Below, piece by piece: positions 1 through 7,514 of a DNA stretch of 13,422 nucleotides. The notes beneath the pieces are model-generated. The model was given only the letters and a program-made list of their open reading frames with translations, did no database searches and was not told where the DNA came from. Position numbers and translations under genes: made by a program. Where the stretch lies: the NCBI GenBank assembly GCA_023145275.1, contig JAGLEB010000038.1, forward strand, positions 1 to 13,422, in the 5' to 3' direction. Within the stretch, counting starts at the first letter, position 1. Each line of letters starts with the position of its first letter. The DNA is from Flavobacteriales bacterium (GTDB lineage Bacteria > Bacteroidota > Bacteroidia > Flavobacteriales > JADGDT01).

Positions 1-278
1 ACACCTGGTAAATCTTTAACTCTACCGCCTCTAACTAATACTATCGAGTGCTCTTGAAGATTATGCCCCTCACCTGGGATGTACGCATTCACTTCTTTAC
101 CGTTAGTTAACCTTACTCTTGCAACTTTACGCATTGCTGAGTTTGGTTTTTTAGGCGTAGTAGTGTACACACGTGTACAAACCCCTCTACGTTGAGGACA
201 AGAATCAAGCGCAGCCGATTTAGACTTCTTAGTCAACGACACTCTTCCTTTTCTTACTAATTGCTGTATAGTTGGCAT
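1..278 (-). CDS. rpsL: 30S ribosomal protein S12, C-terminal end cut by window edge
   Basis: S12 sits in the decoding centre of the small ribosomal subunit and controls tRNA selection accuracy. The reverse strand from 278 reads MPTIQQLVRKGRVSL and continues with the unmistakable S12 signatures CPQRRGVCTRVYTTTPKKPNS (about residues 27-47), the EGHNLQEHS block (70-78) and RGGRVKDLPG (83-92). 92 complete codons are visible; the family is about 124-137 residues, so the last quarter lies beyond base 1. The lysines of the streptomycin-interacting region (K43/K44 in PKKPNS, K88 in VKDLPG) are unmodified, so nothing suggests a classic resistance substitution in the visible part. In bacteria rpsL normally heads the str operon with rpsG and fusA downstream; those would be to the left, outside the window. 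It has its own promoter at 364-393. Confidence 0.98.
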   Translation of the reverse strand, partial: MPTIQQLVRKGRVSLTKKSKSAALDSCPQRRGVCTRVYTTTPKKPNSAMRKVARVRLTNGKEVNAYIPGEGHNLQEHSIVLVRGGRVKDLPG

Positions 279-363
279 ATTAGTTTAAATTGATTAATAA
301 TTATTTAATATTTAATTCCCACGAAAACAAACGCTTATATCAAGACGCTCCTTTTTCGGTTTG

Positions 364-393
364 CAAATGTATGAATATTTATCAACCTAACAA
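364..393 (-). promoter_or_regulatory. Bacteroidota-type promoter for rpsL
   Basis: On the minus strand, TTG (391-393) is followed by exactly 19 bases and then TACATTTG (364-371), a full match to the Bacteroidota -33/-7 consensus (TTG, about 19, TAnnTTTG). Transcription would start near 357-359, leaving a leader of about 80 bases before the rpsL ATG. The leader holds CGAAAA and TTTTCG halves that could pair weakly; I do not claim a regulatory structure. Confidence 0.75.
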
Positions 394-639
394 AACATGT
401 AACTGATTTATTTTCAAGGATCTTTACAGCATGATTACCACCTCACACTCATCAGCGTATAGCTCCGTTTTATCATGAAAAAGACTTGTCAATAAAAAAA
501 TATTTAAAAAAACTTCCGCCAATTATCACAAGAGAACGTCTTCTCAAAAGTATAACATGCTATTCATATCAGCCATAAACACACTAATAAAGGAAGATTA
601 TTAGCTGAATATTTATATACTTAATATACTTATATATAT

Positions 640-647
640 TATATTTG
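640..647 (+). promoter_or_regulatory. Possible -7 element for the small ORF
   Basis: TATATTTG matches the TAnnTTTG consensus. It ends 17 bases before the ATG at 665, so the leader would be only about 10-12 bases. No TTG lies at the expected -33 distance, and the surrounding sequence is very AT-rich, so a chance match is possible. Confidence 0.3.
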
Positions 648-664
648 TTGCGAAACACATACTT

Positions 665-838
665 ATGACAATCGAACCAAAACATATAATCACTGCAGTA
701 CTAGTTATTTTTAAGATATTAATAATTCTAAATTTCATCATCAAGTTTAGACGCTTAAAAAAGAGGGTATCTCTCCTAGAGAAAGAAAACCTAGAACTAA
801 AAAGCCAACACAACAATATTTTAAATAAAAGCGCTTAG
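665..838 (+). CDS. Small membrane protein with leucine-zipper-like tail (candidate)
   Basis: A 57-codon frame from ATG 665 to TAG 838, starting MTIEPKHIITAVLV. I do not recognise a family. Residues 8-27 form one uninterrupted hydrophobic helix (ITAVLVIFKILIILNFII region), followed by a basic stop-transfer stretch (KFRRLKKR, 27-34). The rest is a heptad pattern: L31, L38, L45 and I52 are spaced exactly seven apart, with V35 and N42 at the alternate core position. This predicts an inner-membrane anchor with a cytoplasmic dimerising coiled coil. No earlier in-frame ATG exists before an upstream stop at 602-604. It lies 91 bases upstream of the GWxTD lipoprotein gene and could share its transcription. 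A 67-codon antisense frame (613-816) overlaps it, but the plus reading gives a far more protein-like pattern. Function unknown. Confidence 0.45.
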   Translation: MTIEPKHIITAVLVIFKILIILNFIIKFRRLKKRVSLLEKENLELKSQHNNILNKSA

Positions 839-904
839 TATTATATTACTACTTCAAAAGTATTAGAAAACTTTACTTTGAGCTTTTCTTGAAAAAAACT
901 ACAT

Positions 905-912
905 TAGCTTTG
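905..912 (+). promoter_or_regulatory. Possible -7 element for the GWxTD gene
   Basis: TAGCTTTG matches TAnnTTTG exactly and ends 17 bases before the ATG at 930. TTG triplets upstream (878-880 and 889-891) give spacers of 24 and 13 bases, both off the usual 19, so only the -7 half is convincing. Confidence 0.4.
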
Positions 913-929
913 CTCATAAAAAATAATAA

Positions 930-2291
930 ATGCTTAAAGACTTCAACAAGAAACTTTTATTTTACACTATAAGTTTACTATCACTTATTATAATTAATTC
1001 TTGTGGCCCAAGCAAACAATATCTTGCTGGTGCTTCAGCCTATGAAGATGAAGAACAAATTTGGAATCCTGCATATAGGATTTACCATATATCTAAATCT
1101 GTAACTCGATTTTACTTTATTATTCCACCAGGCGATATTCTATTTAAAAGAAATCCTGAAACTCGAAAATATGAAGCTTCAGCTCAAATAAGCTACCATA
1201 TAATAAAGCCAAATGGAAAAACTAACACAAGCGTAGATAAAGGTTCTATAGAAATAAAAAGAGAAGAAGACGAAATTCCAGATGATGCAATTATTGGATA
1301 TTTCGATGTCAATATAAACAGCGACAGCTTCTATTATGCAAGTATAGTGTTAAATGACAGGTATCGGAAACAACAATTCGAAGACATCATCCCTATAGAC
1401 AAGAAGAATAAAGGATCAAAAGAAAATTTCATAATTACCGATTCTACTAATAGAGTTCAGTTCTTAAACTTTATAGATTCTAATTCTAAAATAAAGATTT
1501 CCTCCGAAAGGCTAAGGTCATCTACATTCTTTATCACCCGTTACTATCCAATATACAATTATCCTTTACCTATATATATAGAAGGACAAACTGAAAGAAT
1601 GGATATAGTTAAAGATACTACTTATATAGTGAAAGCGGATGAATTTATCACCTTTGAAAGGCCTGGGATATATCACATTCGCCAGGATACTACTAGTGTA
1701 AATGGTCTTACATTGTTAAACTTCTACAATGGATTTCCTTTTCTAGCACAGAAAGAGAACCTTGCACCTCCTATGAGATATATTACTTCGGATGATGAAT
1801 TTAACGATTTGAGAGCCAATCCTGATAAAGCAAAACTAAAGACAGAAAAAATCTGGGCATCAATGTCAAATACTCTCCCGAAAACTGAAAACCTTCTTAC
1901 AACCTATTATAAAAGAGTGCAATTTGCAAATGTATACTATACTTCATATAAAGAAGGATGGAGAACAGACAGAGGATTGGTTTACACTATTTTTGGACCA
2001 CCATCAAACATATACAAAAACACAAGAGAAGAGCAGTGGGTATATGGACTTGAAAACTCAAGCTTAAGCTATGATTTCAGTTTTAAAAAAGCAGCAAACC
2101 CACTAACAAACAATGACTACATTCTAGAAAGAGATAGTCGAAAAAAAGAAATTTGGCAAAAAGCTGTTGAATATTGGCGCAAAGGACAAATATTTGGACA
2201 AAAAGAAATCATCCAAATACAAGAAGACTATGAGCGCAGAAACAGAAACACCAACAACTACTTATACCCATCATATTATAGAGGGTATTAG
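930..2291 (+). CDS. GWxTD domain-containing lipoprotein
   Basis: A 453-residue secreted lipoprotein. The N-terminus is a lipoprotein signal: basic start (KDFNKK), hydrophobic core (residues 9-22) and a lipobox ending in NSC, placing the lipidated cysteine at C25, followed by GPSK. The name-giving GWxTD motif is G343-W-R-T-D347, running into RGLVYTIFGPP (348-358), the conserved core of this domain. The middle of the protein (about 50-300) looks beta-rich, with many Tyr/Phe/Ile strands, and the C-terminus after about 400 is charged and ends in a Tyr-rich tail. The family is common in Bacteroidota; its biochemical role is not established to my knowledge. Likely anchored to the inner face of the outer membrane or the periplasmic side of the inner membrane. 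It converges with xrtF, with 37 bases between the stop codons. Confidence 0.9.
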   Translation: MLKDFNKKLLFYTISLLSLIIINSCGPSKQYLAGASAYEDEEQIWNPAYRIYHISKSVTRFYFIIPPGDILFKRNPETRKYEASAQISYHIIKPNGKTNTSVDKGSIEIKREEDEIPDDAIIGYFDVNINSDSFYYASIVLNDRYRKQQFEDIIPIDKKNKGSKENFIITDSTNRVQFLNFIDSNSKIKISSERLRSSTFFITRYYPIYNYPLPIYIEGQTERMDIVKDTTYIVKADEFITFERPGIYHIRQDTTSVNGLTLLNFYNGFPFLAQKENLAPPMRYITSDDEFNDLRANPDKAKLKTEKIWASMSNTLPKTENLLTTYYKRVQFANVYYTSYKEGWRTDRGLVYTIFGPPSNIYKNTREEQWVYGLENSSLSYDFSFKKAANPLTNNDYILERDSRKKEIWQKAVEYWRKGQIFGQKEIIQIQEDYERRNRNTNNYLYPSYYRGY

Positions 2292-2306
2292 TCCAAATTT
2301 AATTAT

Positions 2307-2331
2307 TAGTGTTACTCAAAAAAAAACACTA
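2307..2331. terminator. Weak hairpin between convergent genes
   Basis: TAGTGTT (2307-2313) and AACACTA (2325-2331) form a 7-bp stem with an 11-base A-rich loop, in the gap between two converging genes; the right arm covers the stop codon of xrtF. The stem is short and AT-rich and the T/A tract lies in the loop rather than after the stem, so it is a poor intrinsic terminator. Confidence 0.25.
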
Positions 2332-2880
2332 CTCCAACTCTTCCTTCTTTTTACTTACTGCGAAGTAATTCACCCATATAACCCAAAGCAAAAATACCAT
2401 TCCATAAATAATAGTTGGGAAAATATAATCATGAGTCATCTGAGCATAATCATAATGATAAACATATACATAAGCTAAAAAAGCAATTCTCACGATATTT
2501 GAAATATGTATCAAAAGTATCCCCAAAGGAACAAATATCATTTTAGCTAATAGACTTCCACCAAAAGCAACTATAAACGACAAAAACAAAATCATAACAG
2601 ATAAGCCATTACAACCTTCTACAATTTTTATACGATAAACATCATCTAAATAAAATTTCACAGACGCCTCATCAGGATGATCTTGGAGATGACTTTCGAA
2701 GCCAAGCATTTTTACAAGCTCAGAGCTTTCTATTGCCACTTCTTCCGTAAAGGAATCAGCCTGAGAAACACCTTCAGTAGTAAACGAATCTAAGTAATAC
2801 GAATACATTGAAGAAAGTACCGCATAAACGACAACGAACTTCAATAGAAAAATAATTGCAGGTTTATTCTTTTTATACAT
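2329..2880 (-). CDS. xrtF: Exosortase family protein XrtF
   Basis: A 183-residue polytopic membrane protein of the exosortase/archaeosortase superfamily, membrane-embedded transpeptidase-like enzymes thought to cleave and re-attach C-terminal sorting tails of exported proteins. The three superfamily catalytic residues are visible: Cys90 in IVEGCNGLSV, Arg131 in SNIVRIAF, and His150 in THDYIFPTIIYG. Hydrophobic segments lie at about 8-28, 92-108, 112-140 and 152-173, with a non-membrane stretch at about 30-80. Length and the closing IIYGMVFLLWVIWV block fit XrtF, the form found mainly in Flavobacteriia. XrtF is normally accompanied by a small exosortase-F-associated membrane protein; none is adjacent here. 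No substrate with a recognisable sorting tail is visible in the window. It stands alone on its strand. Confidence 0.88.
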   Translation of the reverse strand: MYKKNKPAIIFLLKFVVVYAVLSSMYSYYLDSFTTEGVSQADSFTEEVAIESSELVKMLGFESHLQDHPDEASVKFYLDDVYRIKIVEGCNGLSVMILFLSFIVAFGGSLLAKMIFVPLGILLIHISNIVRIAFLAYVYVYHYDYAQMTHDYIFPTIIYGMVFLLWVIWVNYFAVSKKKEELE

Positions 2881-2919
2881 TTAGTAGATGATTATTTGAA
2901 TGTTATTTTTTTCTGCTGA

Positions 2920-2927
2920 CAAATATA
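2920..2927 (-). promoter_or_regulatory. Possible -7 element for xrtF
   Basis: Read on the minus strand, this is TATATTTG, a full TAnnTTTG match ending 39 bases before the xrtF ATG. No TTG is found at the -33 spacing, so support is partial. Confidence 0.4.
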
Positions 2928-3025
2928 TATAAAAAATCAGAGGCTATTGAAAAGTATTTTTCTACAAAATAGATAGTGGCTATAATATTAAGCAAGCATA
3001 AGAACAATAATTATTCAACTATTCT

Positions 3026-3033
3026 TATTTTTG
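3026..3033 (+). promoter_or_regulatory. Possible -7 element for the GAF-domain gene
   Basis: TATTTTTG fits TAnnTTTG and ends 25 bases before the ATG at 3059. There is no clear TTG at the expected upstream distance. It faces away from the xrtF element at 2920-2927, consistent with a divergent promoter region. Confidence 0.4.
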
Positions 3034-3058
3034 TGGCATAAAGCAAAAATCTTCACTT

Positions 3059-3523
3059 ATGAATAATCAAGAACTAAAGTTGAGTATTAGCTCAATTATT
3101 AATTCAAGCGATCTATACGAATCAAAATTACAAGATATATGCACACTATTAAAAGACAAAGTTGACCACTTTGATTGGGTGGGCTTTTATTTTAAAAATG
3201 GTGATTTAAACGAACTAAAACTATCAAAATTTGCTGGAATCCCAACAGCTCATACAATCATTCCTTTTGGCAAAGGTATTTGTGGACAAGTTGCAGTTAG
3301 TAACAAAACTTTTATAGTTAAAGACATAGAAAAACAAGACAACTATATTGCTTGCAACATAAATGTGAAATCAGAAATTGTTGTGCCAATTTTTGTAAAT
3401 GGCGAAAATATTGGACAAATAGATATTGATTCGAACAAGCTAGACGCATTTACGAAAGAAGATGAAGAGTTATTAAATTTTGTATGTACAAAGGTAGCAG
3501 AGATAAACACTCCTATAGATTAG
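3059..3523 (+). CDS. GAF domain protein, free methionine-R-sulfoxide reductase type
   Basis: A 154-residue, single-domain cytosolic GAF protein. It aligns by eye with the fRMsr family (E. coli MsrC/YebR), which reduces free methionine-(R)-sulfoxide using cysteines in the GAF pocket. Matching landmarks are DWVGFYF (39-45), IPFGKGICGQVAV (68-80), IACN (97-100), SEIVVPIFV (105-113), IGQIDIDS (118-125) and FTKEDEELL (131-139). Two of the three pocket cysteines of E. coli are present: C75 (C94) and C99 (C118). The position of E. coli C84 is H65 here, so the redox cycle would have to differ or the protein may be a ligand sensor. I recall similar Bacteroidota GAF proteins with the same change, so it may be a subfamily trait. 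The 3' end overlaps the permease gene tail by 4 bases. Confidence 0.8.
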   Translation: MNNQELKLSISSIINSSDLYESKLQDICTLLKDKVDHFDWVGFYFKNGDLNELKLSKFAGIPTAHTIIPFGKGICGQVAVSNKTFIVKDIEKQDNYIACNINVKSEIVVPIFVNGENIGQIDIDSNKLDAFTKEDEELLNFVCTKVAEINTPID

Positions 3524-4764
3524 TACCCAGTTCTTATTGCATCCACTGGATTCATCTTTGCACCCATCCACGCAGGAACGATACCAGCTATAAGACCTAT
3601 AGACACTGAAATACCAACACCCACAATTATATTTCTTACACCTAGAAACAGTTCCATTTCAGCGAATTCACTTGCAATAATAGTCAGGACAAAAACCATT
3701 GCTAAACCTATTATTCCACCAAGCAATGATAAGATAACAGACTCTACAAGAAACTGTGTAAGAATTGAATAATTTTTGGCACCTAACGACTTCTGAATTC
3801 CGATAATATTGGTTCTTTCTCTTACAGAAACAAACATAATATTAGCAATTCCAAATCCTCCTACTAATATAGAAAATCCACCAATCAATATGCCTGCTAA
3901 ATTTAATACCCCAAAAAATTCATCAAGCCCATTTGACAATACCGATAATTCATTTAGTGCAAAATTATCATCATCTTTTGGTCTTAACCTACGGATTGCT
4001 CTCATCTTCCCCCTCAATTCATCCCTCAACTGTACTACACCAACACCTTCTTTAGCTTTAACAGTAATCTCACCTCTCAACTTGCCTTCGTTCAAGTTAT
4101 ATAGTTTCCTAATAAAATTAAGTGGCACATACACTTCTTGATCTTTTGAACCACCTATCAAAGAAGTACCTTCTTTTTCAAAAACACCTATAATTCTAAT
4201 TTTTCGACCAAAGACTTTAATACTCTTACCTATTGGATCACTATCTTGAAAAAGACCCTTATTAATTTCAGACCCCAATACCGCTACTCCACTCCCATTA
4301 TTCGACTCCGAATAAGAAAAATACCTTCCATCAGAAAGATTCATCAAACCAAATTGCTGAAAAGAATAAGAAACAGGAACAACCTGAACGGAACTCACCG
4401 AGTTATTCTTAAACTTGATAGTCTGAGAAGGTGGATGAACAGACATCGCCACAGCTTCAGCGTACGGAAAGTCATTACTCAATTTCTTAAATTCTTTATA
4501 TGTCACTTCTGGTCTATTTATATACTTCCACCAAGCGCCACCACCATCCCAAGGCCATTTTTGCACATAGATAACATCATCTCCTAGAGCTGCTAACTCT
4601 CCTCTTACATTTGTCTCGAGTGAATCTACAGCAGCTAGAACCGAAATTATCGCAAAAATACCAATAGTTACACCGAGCAAAGACAAAAAGGTCCTCAGTT
4701 TATTAGAGATCAAAGAGTGCACTGCAAAAAAAACACTCTCTTTAAGTATTCTTAACATTATCAT
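3520..4764 (-). CDS. MacB/FtsX-family ABC transporter permease
   Basis: A 414-residue inner-membrane permease of the type VII (mechanotransmission) ABC class. There is one N-terminal membrane helix (about 27-46, after the amphipathic LRILKESVFFAVHSL), a large periplasmic MacB_PCD domain (about 47-280), then a C-terminal FtsX domain with three helices. The FtsX domain opens with a Gly-rich helix, followed by the conserved VRERTNIIGIQKSLGAK and QFLVESVILSLLGG; the tail NPVDAIRTGY is the typical family ending. Such permeases need a cytosolic ATPase and often a periplasmic adaptor; neither is adjacent, so the ATPase must be encoded elsewhere. Start could be ATG 4764 or the third codon ATG 4758; no ribosome binding site decides. 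It diverges from purH across about 150 bases. Substrate unknown. Confidence 0.9.
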   Translation of the reverse strand: MIMLRILKESVFFAVHSLISNKLRTFLSLLGVTIGIFAIISVLAAVDSLETNVRGELAALGDDVIYVQKWPWDGGGAWWKYINRPEVTYKEFKKLSNDFPYAEAVAMSVHPPSQTIKFKNNSVSSVQVVPVSYSFQQFGLMNLSDGRYFSYSESNNGSGVAVLGSEINKGLFQDSDPIGKSIKVFGRKIRIIGVFEKEGTSLIGGSKDQEVYVPLNFIRKLYNLNEGKLRGEITVKAKEGVGVVQLRDELRGKMRAIRRLRPKDDDNFALNELSVLSNGLDEFFGVLNLAGILIGGFSILVGGFGIANIMFVSVRERTNIIGIQKSLGAKNYSILTQFLVESVILSLLGGIIGLAMVFVLTIIASEFAEMELFLGVRNIIVGVGISVSIGLIAGIVPAWMGAKMNPVDAIRTGY

Positions 4765-4912
4765 AGCCAGATTTTTGGAATAAGTAAATATCTCAATTTA
4801 TATGGAAATACCTCATAAAATTACGTTAAAAAAAACAACAATATTTAATAGAGTATATACATTGAAATTATGGTATAAATAACTAAATTCGCAGCATAAT
4901 TTTTACTTAAGG

Positions 4913-6445
4913 ATGGAAGATTTAAAAAAAGCAAAGGGAGCTCTTATCTCGGTATTTCACAAGGATGGTTTAGAACCAGTTGTGAGAAAACTACACGAAA
5001 ACAACGTTACAATTTACTCAACGGGTGGTACTGAAAAATTCATAAGTGAATTAGGTATTGATGTTGTTCCGGTGGAAGACCTTACTTCTTATCCCTCCAT
5101 TTTAGGAGGAAGAGTAAAAACTTTGCACCCAAAAGTATTTGGAGGCATACTATCTAGAAGAGATCACGAAGGTGACCTAAAACAAGTAGAAGAATTTGAC
5201 ATTCCTTCAATCGACATTGTAATAGTGGACTTATATCCTTTCGAAAAGACAGTTGCATCAGGTGCTTCAGAAGCTGATATTATCGAAAAAATAGATATTG
5301 GCGGAATTTCTTTAATAAGAGCAGCAGCTAAGAACTTTAATGATGTATTGATAGTTTCAGAAATGAATCAATATAATGAGGTATTCAATATATTATCTGA
5401 GCAAAACGCTTCTACAACCATTGCACAGCGAAAGAAATTTGCTTCGCGAGCATTCAATGTATCTTCACACTACGACAGTGCAATATTCAACTATTTCAAT
5501 ACTGAAGAAAAAGAAGAAGTACTAAAAATAAGTGATACAAATTCTAAGGTTCTAAGATATGGAGAAAACCCTCATCAAAAAGGTATTTTCTTCGGCGACC
5601 TTGATGCGATGTTTGAAAAGCTTCATGGAAAAGAATTATCGTACAACAATCTTTTAGATGTTGATGGCGCAGTAAACCTTATGAATGAGTTTGTAAACGA
5701 TGGGCCTACGTTTGCTATTTTAAAACACAACAACGCTTGCGGACTTTCTACGAGACCTACTCTAAAACAAGCTTATTTAGATGCTCTTGCTGGAGATCCT
5801 ACATCTGCATTTGGAGGTGTACTAATCTCTAATTTAGAAATAGATATTGATACAGCAGAAGAGATAAACAAACTATTCTGTGAGGTTGTAATAGCCCCAT
5901 CTTATACTACAGAAGCTTTAGATAAACTAAAATCTAAGAAAAATAGAATAATTCTTATCCAGAAAGATGCAGAATTACCTGTAAAACAGGTAAGAACTAT
6001 TTTAAATGGCTTTTTAGAACAGGACAAAAATACTGTAACAGACAAAAAAGAAGACTTAAAATCTGTTACAAATATCACACCAACAGATACTGAAGTTAAA
6101 GACTTACTTTTTGCTTCAAAAATATGTAAACACACAAAATCAAATACTATAGTTCTAGCGAAAAATATGCAATTAATTGCATCGGGAACTGGACAGACAT
6201 CGCGAATTGACGCTCTAAACCAAGCTATTGTAAAAGCTAAGTCTTTTAAATTCGATTTGAACGGTTCAGCTATGGCATCAGACGCTTTTTTCCCATTCCC
6301 TGACGCAGTAGAAACAGCTCATAACGCTGGCATACACACAGTTATTCAACCAGGTGGATCAATAAAAGATCAATTATCTATTGATTACTGTAATGACAAT
6401 GATATGGCGATGGTTTTTACAGGAACAAGACATTTTAAACATTAA
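4913..6445 (+). CDS. purH: Bifunctional AICAR transformylase/IMP cyclohydrolase PurH
   Basis: Catalyses the last two steps of purine synthesis in the cytosol: formylation of AICAR with 10-formyl-THF to FAICAR, then ring closure to IMP. The N-terminal cyclohydrolase (MGS-like) domain shows YSTGGT (35-40), the phosphate loop, and GGRVKTLHPK (65-74), then the IDIVIVDLYPFEKTV and IDIGGISLIRAAAKN blocks. The transformylase domain has RYGENPHQ, SYNNLLDVDGA, the catalytic KHNNACG (K271, H272), PTSAFGG, and near the end AMASDAFFPFPDAVE, IQPGGS and MVFTGTRHF. Full length (510 residues, as usual). The segment at about 375-400 is Lys/Thr-rich and looks like a lineage-specific surface loop. The stop lies only 19 bases before mreB, so it probably heads the cell-shape operon. 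I see no clear promoter in the 148-base divergent gap. Confidence 0.98.
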   Translation: MEDLKKAKGALISVFHKDGLEPVVRKLHENNVTIYSTGGTEKFISELGIDVVPVEDLTSYPSILGGRVKTLHPKVFGGILSRRDHEGDLKQVEEFDIPSIDIVIVDLYPFEKTVASGASEADIIEKIDIGGISLIRAAAKNFNDVLIVSEMNQYNEVFNILSEQNASTTIAQRKKFASRAFNVSSHYDSAIFNYFNTEEKEEVLKISDTNSKVLRYGENPHQKGIFFGDLDAMFEKLHGKELSYNNLLDVDGAVNLMNEFVNDGPTFAILKHNNACGLSTRPTLKQAYLDALAGDPTSAFGGVLISNLEIDIDTAEEINKLFCEVVIAPSYTTEALDKLKSKKNRIILIQKDAELPVKQVRTILNGFLEQDKNTVTDKKEDLKSVTNITPTDTEVKDLLFASKICKHTKSNTIVLAKNMQLIASGTGQTSRIDALNQAIVKAKSFKFDLNGSAMASDAFFPFPDAVETAHNAGIHTVIQPGGSIKDQLSIDYCNDNDMAMVFTGTRHFKH

Positions 6446-6464
6446 CATTTAAACAACACACAGC

Positions 6465-7490
6465 ATGGGCTTCTTTGATTTCATGACTGAAGACATAGCA
6501 ATTGACTTAGGCACTGCCAATACTCTTATTATCCACAATGATAAAGTTGTAGTTGACAGCCCATCTATAGTTGCAATTGATAGAACTTCAAATAAAGTAA
6601 TTGCAGTTGGTAAAGATGCCAGCCAAATGCAAGGTAAAACTCACGAGGACATAAAGACAATAAGACCGCTGAAAGATGGTGTAATTGCTGATTTCCAAGC
6701 TTCTGAATATATGATCAGAGAGATGATCAAGAGTATTCCAGGAATAAAGAAAAAACTTTTCACACCTTCCTTGAGAATGGTAATATGTATACCTTCGGGT
6801 ATTACTGAGGTTGAAAAACGTGCTGTTCGAGATTCTGCTGAACACGCTAATGCTAAGGAAATATACATGATTCAGGAGCCTATGGCTGCAGCTATCGGTA
6901 TAGGTATTGACGTTACACAACCTAAAGGGAACATGATTATTGATATTGGAGGTGGTACAACTGAAGTTGCTGTTATTGCTCTTGGAGGTATTGTTTCAGA
7001 CAAATCAATAAAAATTGCTGGTGATGTATTTACTAACGACATCAGCTACTACATGCGCACGCAACACAACTTATATGTTGGGGAACGTACCGCGGAAAGA
7101 ATAAAAATTGAAATTGGATCTGCTGTTCCAGAACTAGAGAACCCACCAGAACCAATGAATGTTCAAGGAAGAGATCTATTAACTGGAAAACCAAAGCAGA
7201 TTACAATAACTTATCAAGAAATTGCTAAATCTCTTGATAAATCAATACTAAGAGTTGAAGATGCGGTAATGGAAGCATTATCATCTACTCCTCCAGAACT
7301 TTCAGCAGACATTTACAACACTGGAATATATTTAGCAGGTGGTGGGTCAATGCTAAGAGGTCTCGACAGGAGGATTTCGAAAAAAACAGAACTTCCTGTA
7401 TTTATCGCTGAGGATCCGTTGAGAGCTGTTGTTAGAGGCACTGGGATTGCCCTAAAAAACATTGACAAATTCAATTTCTTATTAAAATAA
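6465..7490 (+). CDS. mreB: Rod shape-determining protein MreB
   Basis: Bacterial actin that forms short membrane-bound filaments and orients the lateral-wall synthesis complex. The 341-residue length is typical. Actin-fold ATP-binding motifs are present: phosphate-1 DLGTANTLI (14-22), phosphate-2 DIGGGTTEVAV (160-170) and the adenosine motif GGGSMLRG (292-299). IQEPMAAAIGIG and the RTAERIKIEIGSA block are also characteristic. The N-terminus MGFFDFMTEDI gives a short hydrophobic lead-in compatible with direct membrane contact. The ATG at 6465 is chosen because it gives the standard MreB N-terminus; the later in-frame ATG (residue 7) would remove it. It lies 19 bases after purH and 24 bases before mreC. 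Confidence 0.98.
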   Translation: MGFFDFMTEDIAIDLGTANTLIIHNDKVVVDSPSIVAIDRTSNKVIAVGKDASQMQGKTHEDIKTIRPLKDGVIADFQASEYMIREMIKSIPGIKKKLFTPSLRMVICIPSGITEVEKRAVRDSAEHANAKEIYMIQEPMAAAIGIGIDVTQPKGNMIIDIGGGTTEVAVIALGGIVSDKSIKIAGDVFTNDISYYMRTQHNLYVGERTAERIKIEIGSAVPELENPPEPMNVQGRDLLTGKPKQITITYQEIAKSLDKSILRVEDAVMEALSSTPPELSADIYNTGIYLAGGGSMLRGLDRRISKKTELPVFIAEDPLRAVVRGTGIALKNIDKFNFLLK

Positions 7491-7514
7491 TATTAACTAG
7501 GGCAATTAACTGGC

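Larger units (their letters stand above)
279..664. other. Divergent intergenic region between rpsL and a small ORF
   Basis: About 386 bases without a supportable gene. It holds the rpsL promoter (364-393) and leader on the minus strand and a possible -7 element for the small plus-strand ORF (640-647). Short ATG-initiated frames on both strands stop within about 15 codons. A tiny GAGAA/TTCTC hairpin with a CGTC loop at 532-545 is too short to interpret. I see no tRNA, other RNA or repeat array here. Confidence 0.6.

Noticed and set aside
532..545. GAGAA-CGTC-TTCTC hairpin as a terminator or attenuator
   Set aside because: Only five base pairs and no T-tract; expected by chance.
421..600. Possible tRNA or riboswitch in the rpsL upstream gap
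   Set aside because: No T-arm consensus, no acceptor stem and no known aptamer core could be traced on either strand.
613..816. 67-codon minus-strand frame starting MLCWLFSSRF
   Set aside because: It is antisense to the more convincing 57-codon plus-strand frame; its hydrophobic stretch is the mirror of the AT-rich membrane-helix codons.
2167..2478. 103-codon plus-strand frame across the GWxTD gene end and into xrtF
   Set aside because: It overlaps two well-supported genes out of frame and shows no family signature.
3809..4587. Two frames of about 110 codons antisense to the permease
   Set aside because: They lie wholly inside a conserved MacB/FtsX permease gene on the other strand and have Pro/Ser/Arg-biased composition typical of shadow frames.
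5902..6135. 77-codon minus-strand frame inside purH
   Set aside because: Antisense to the transformylase domain; no start context or homology signal.
6588..6920. Overlapping minus-strand frames inside mreB
   Set aside because: Antisense to the conserved ATPase core of MreB; no independent support.
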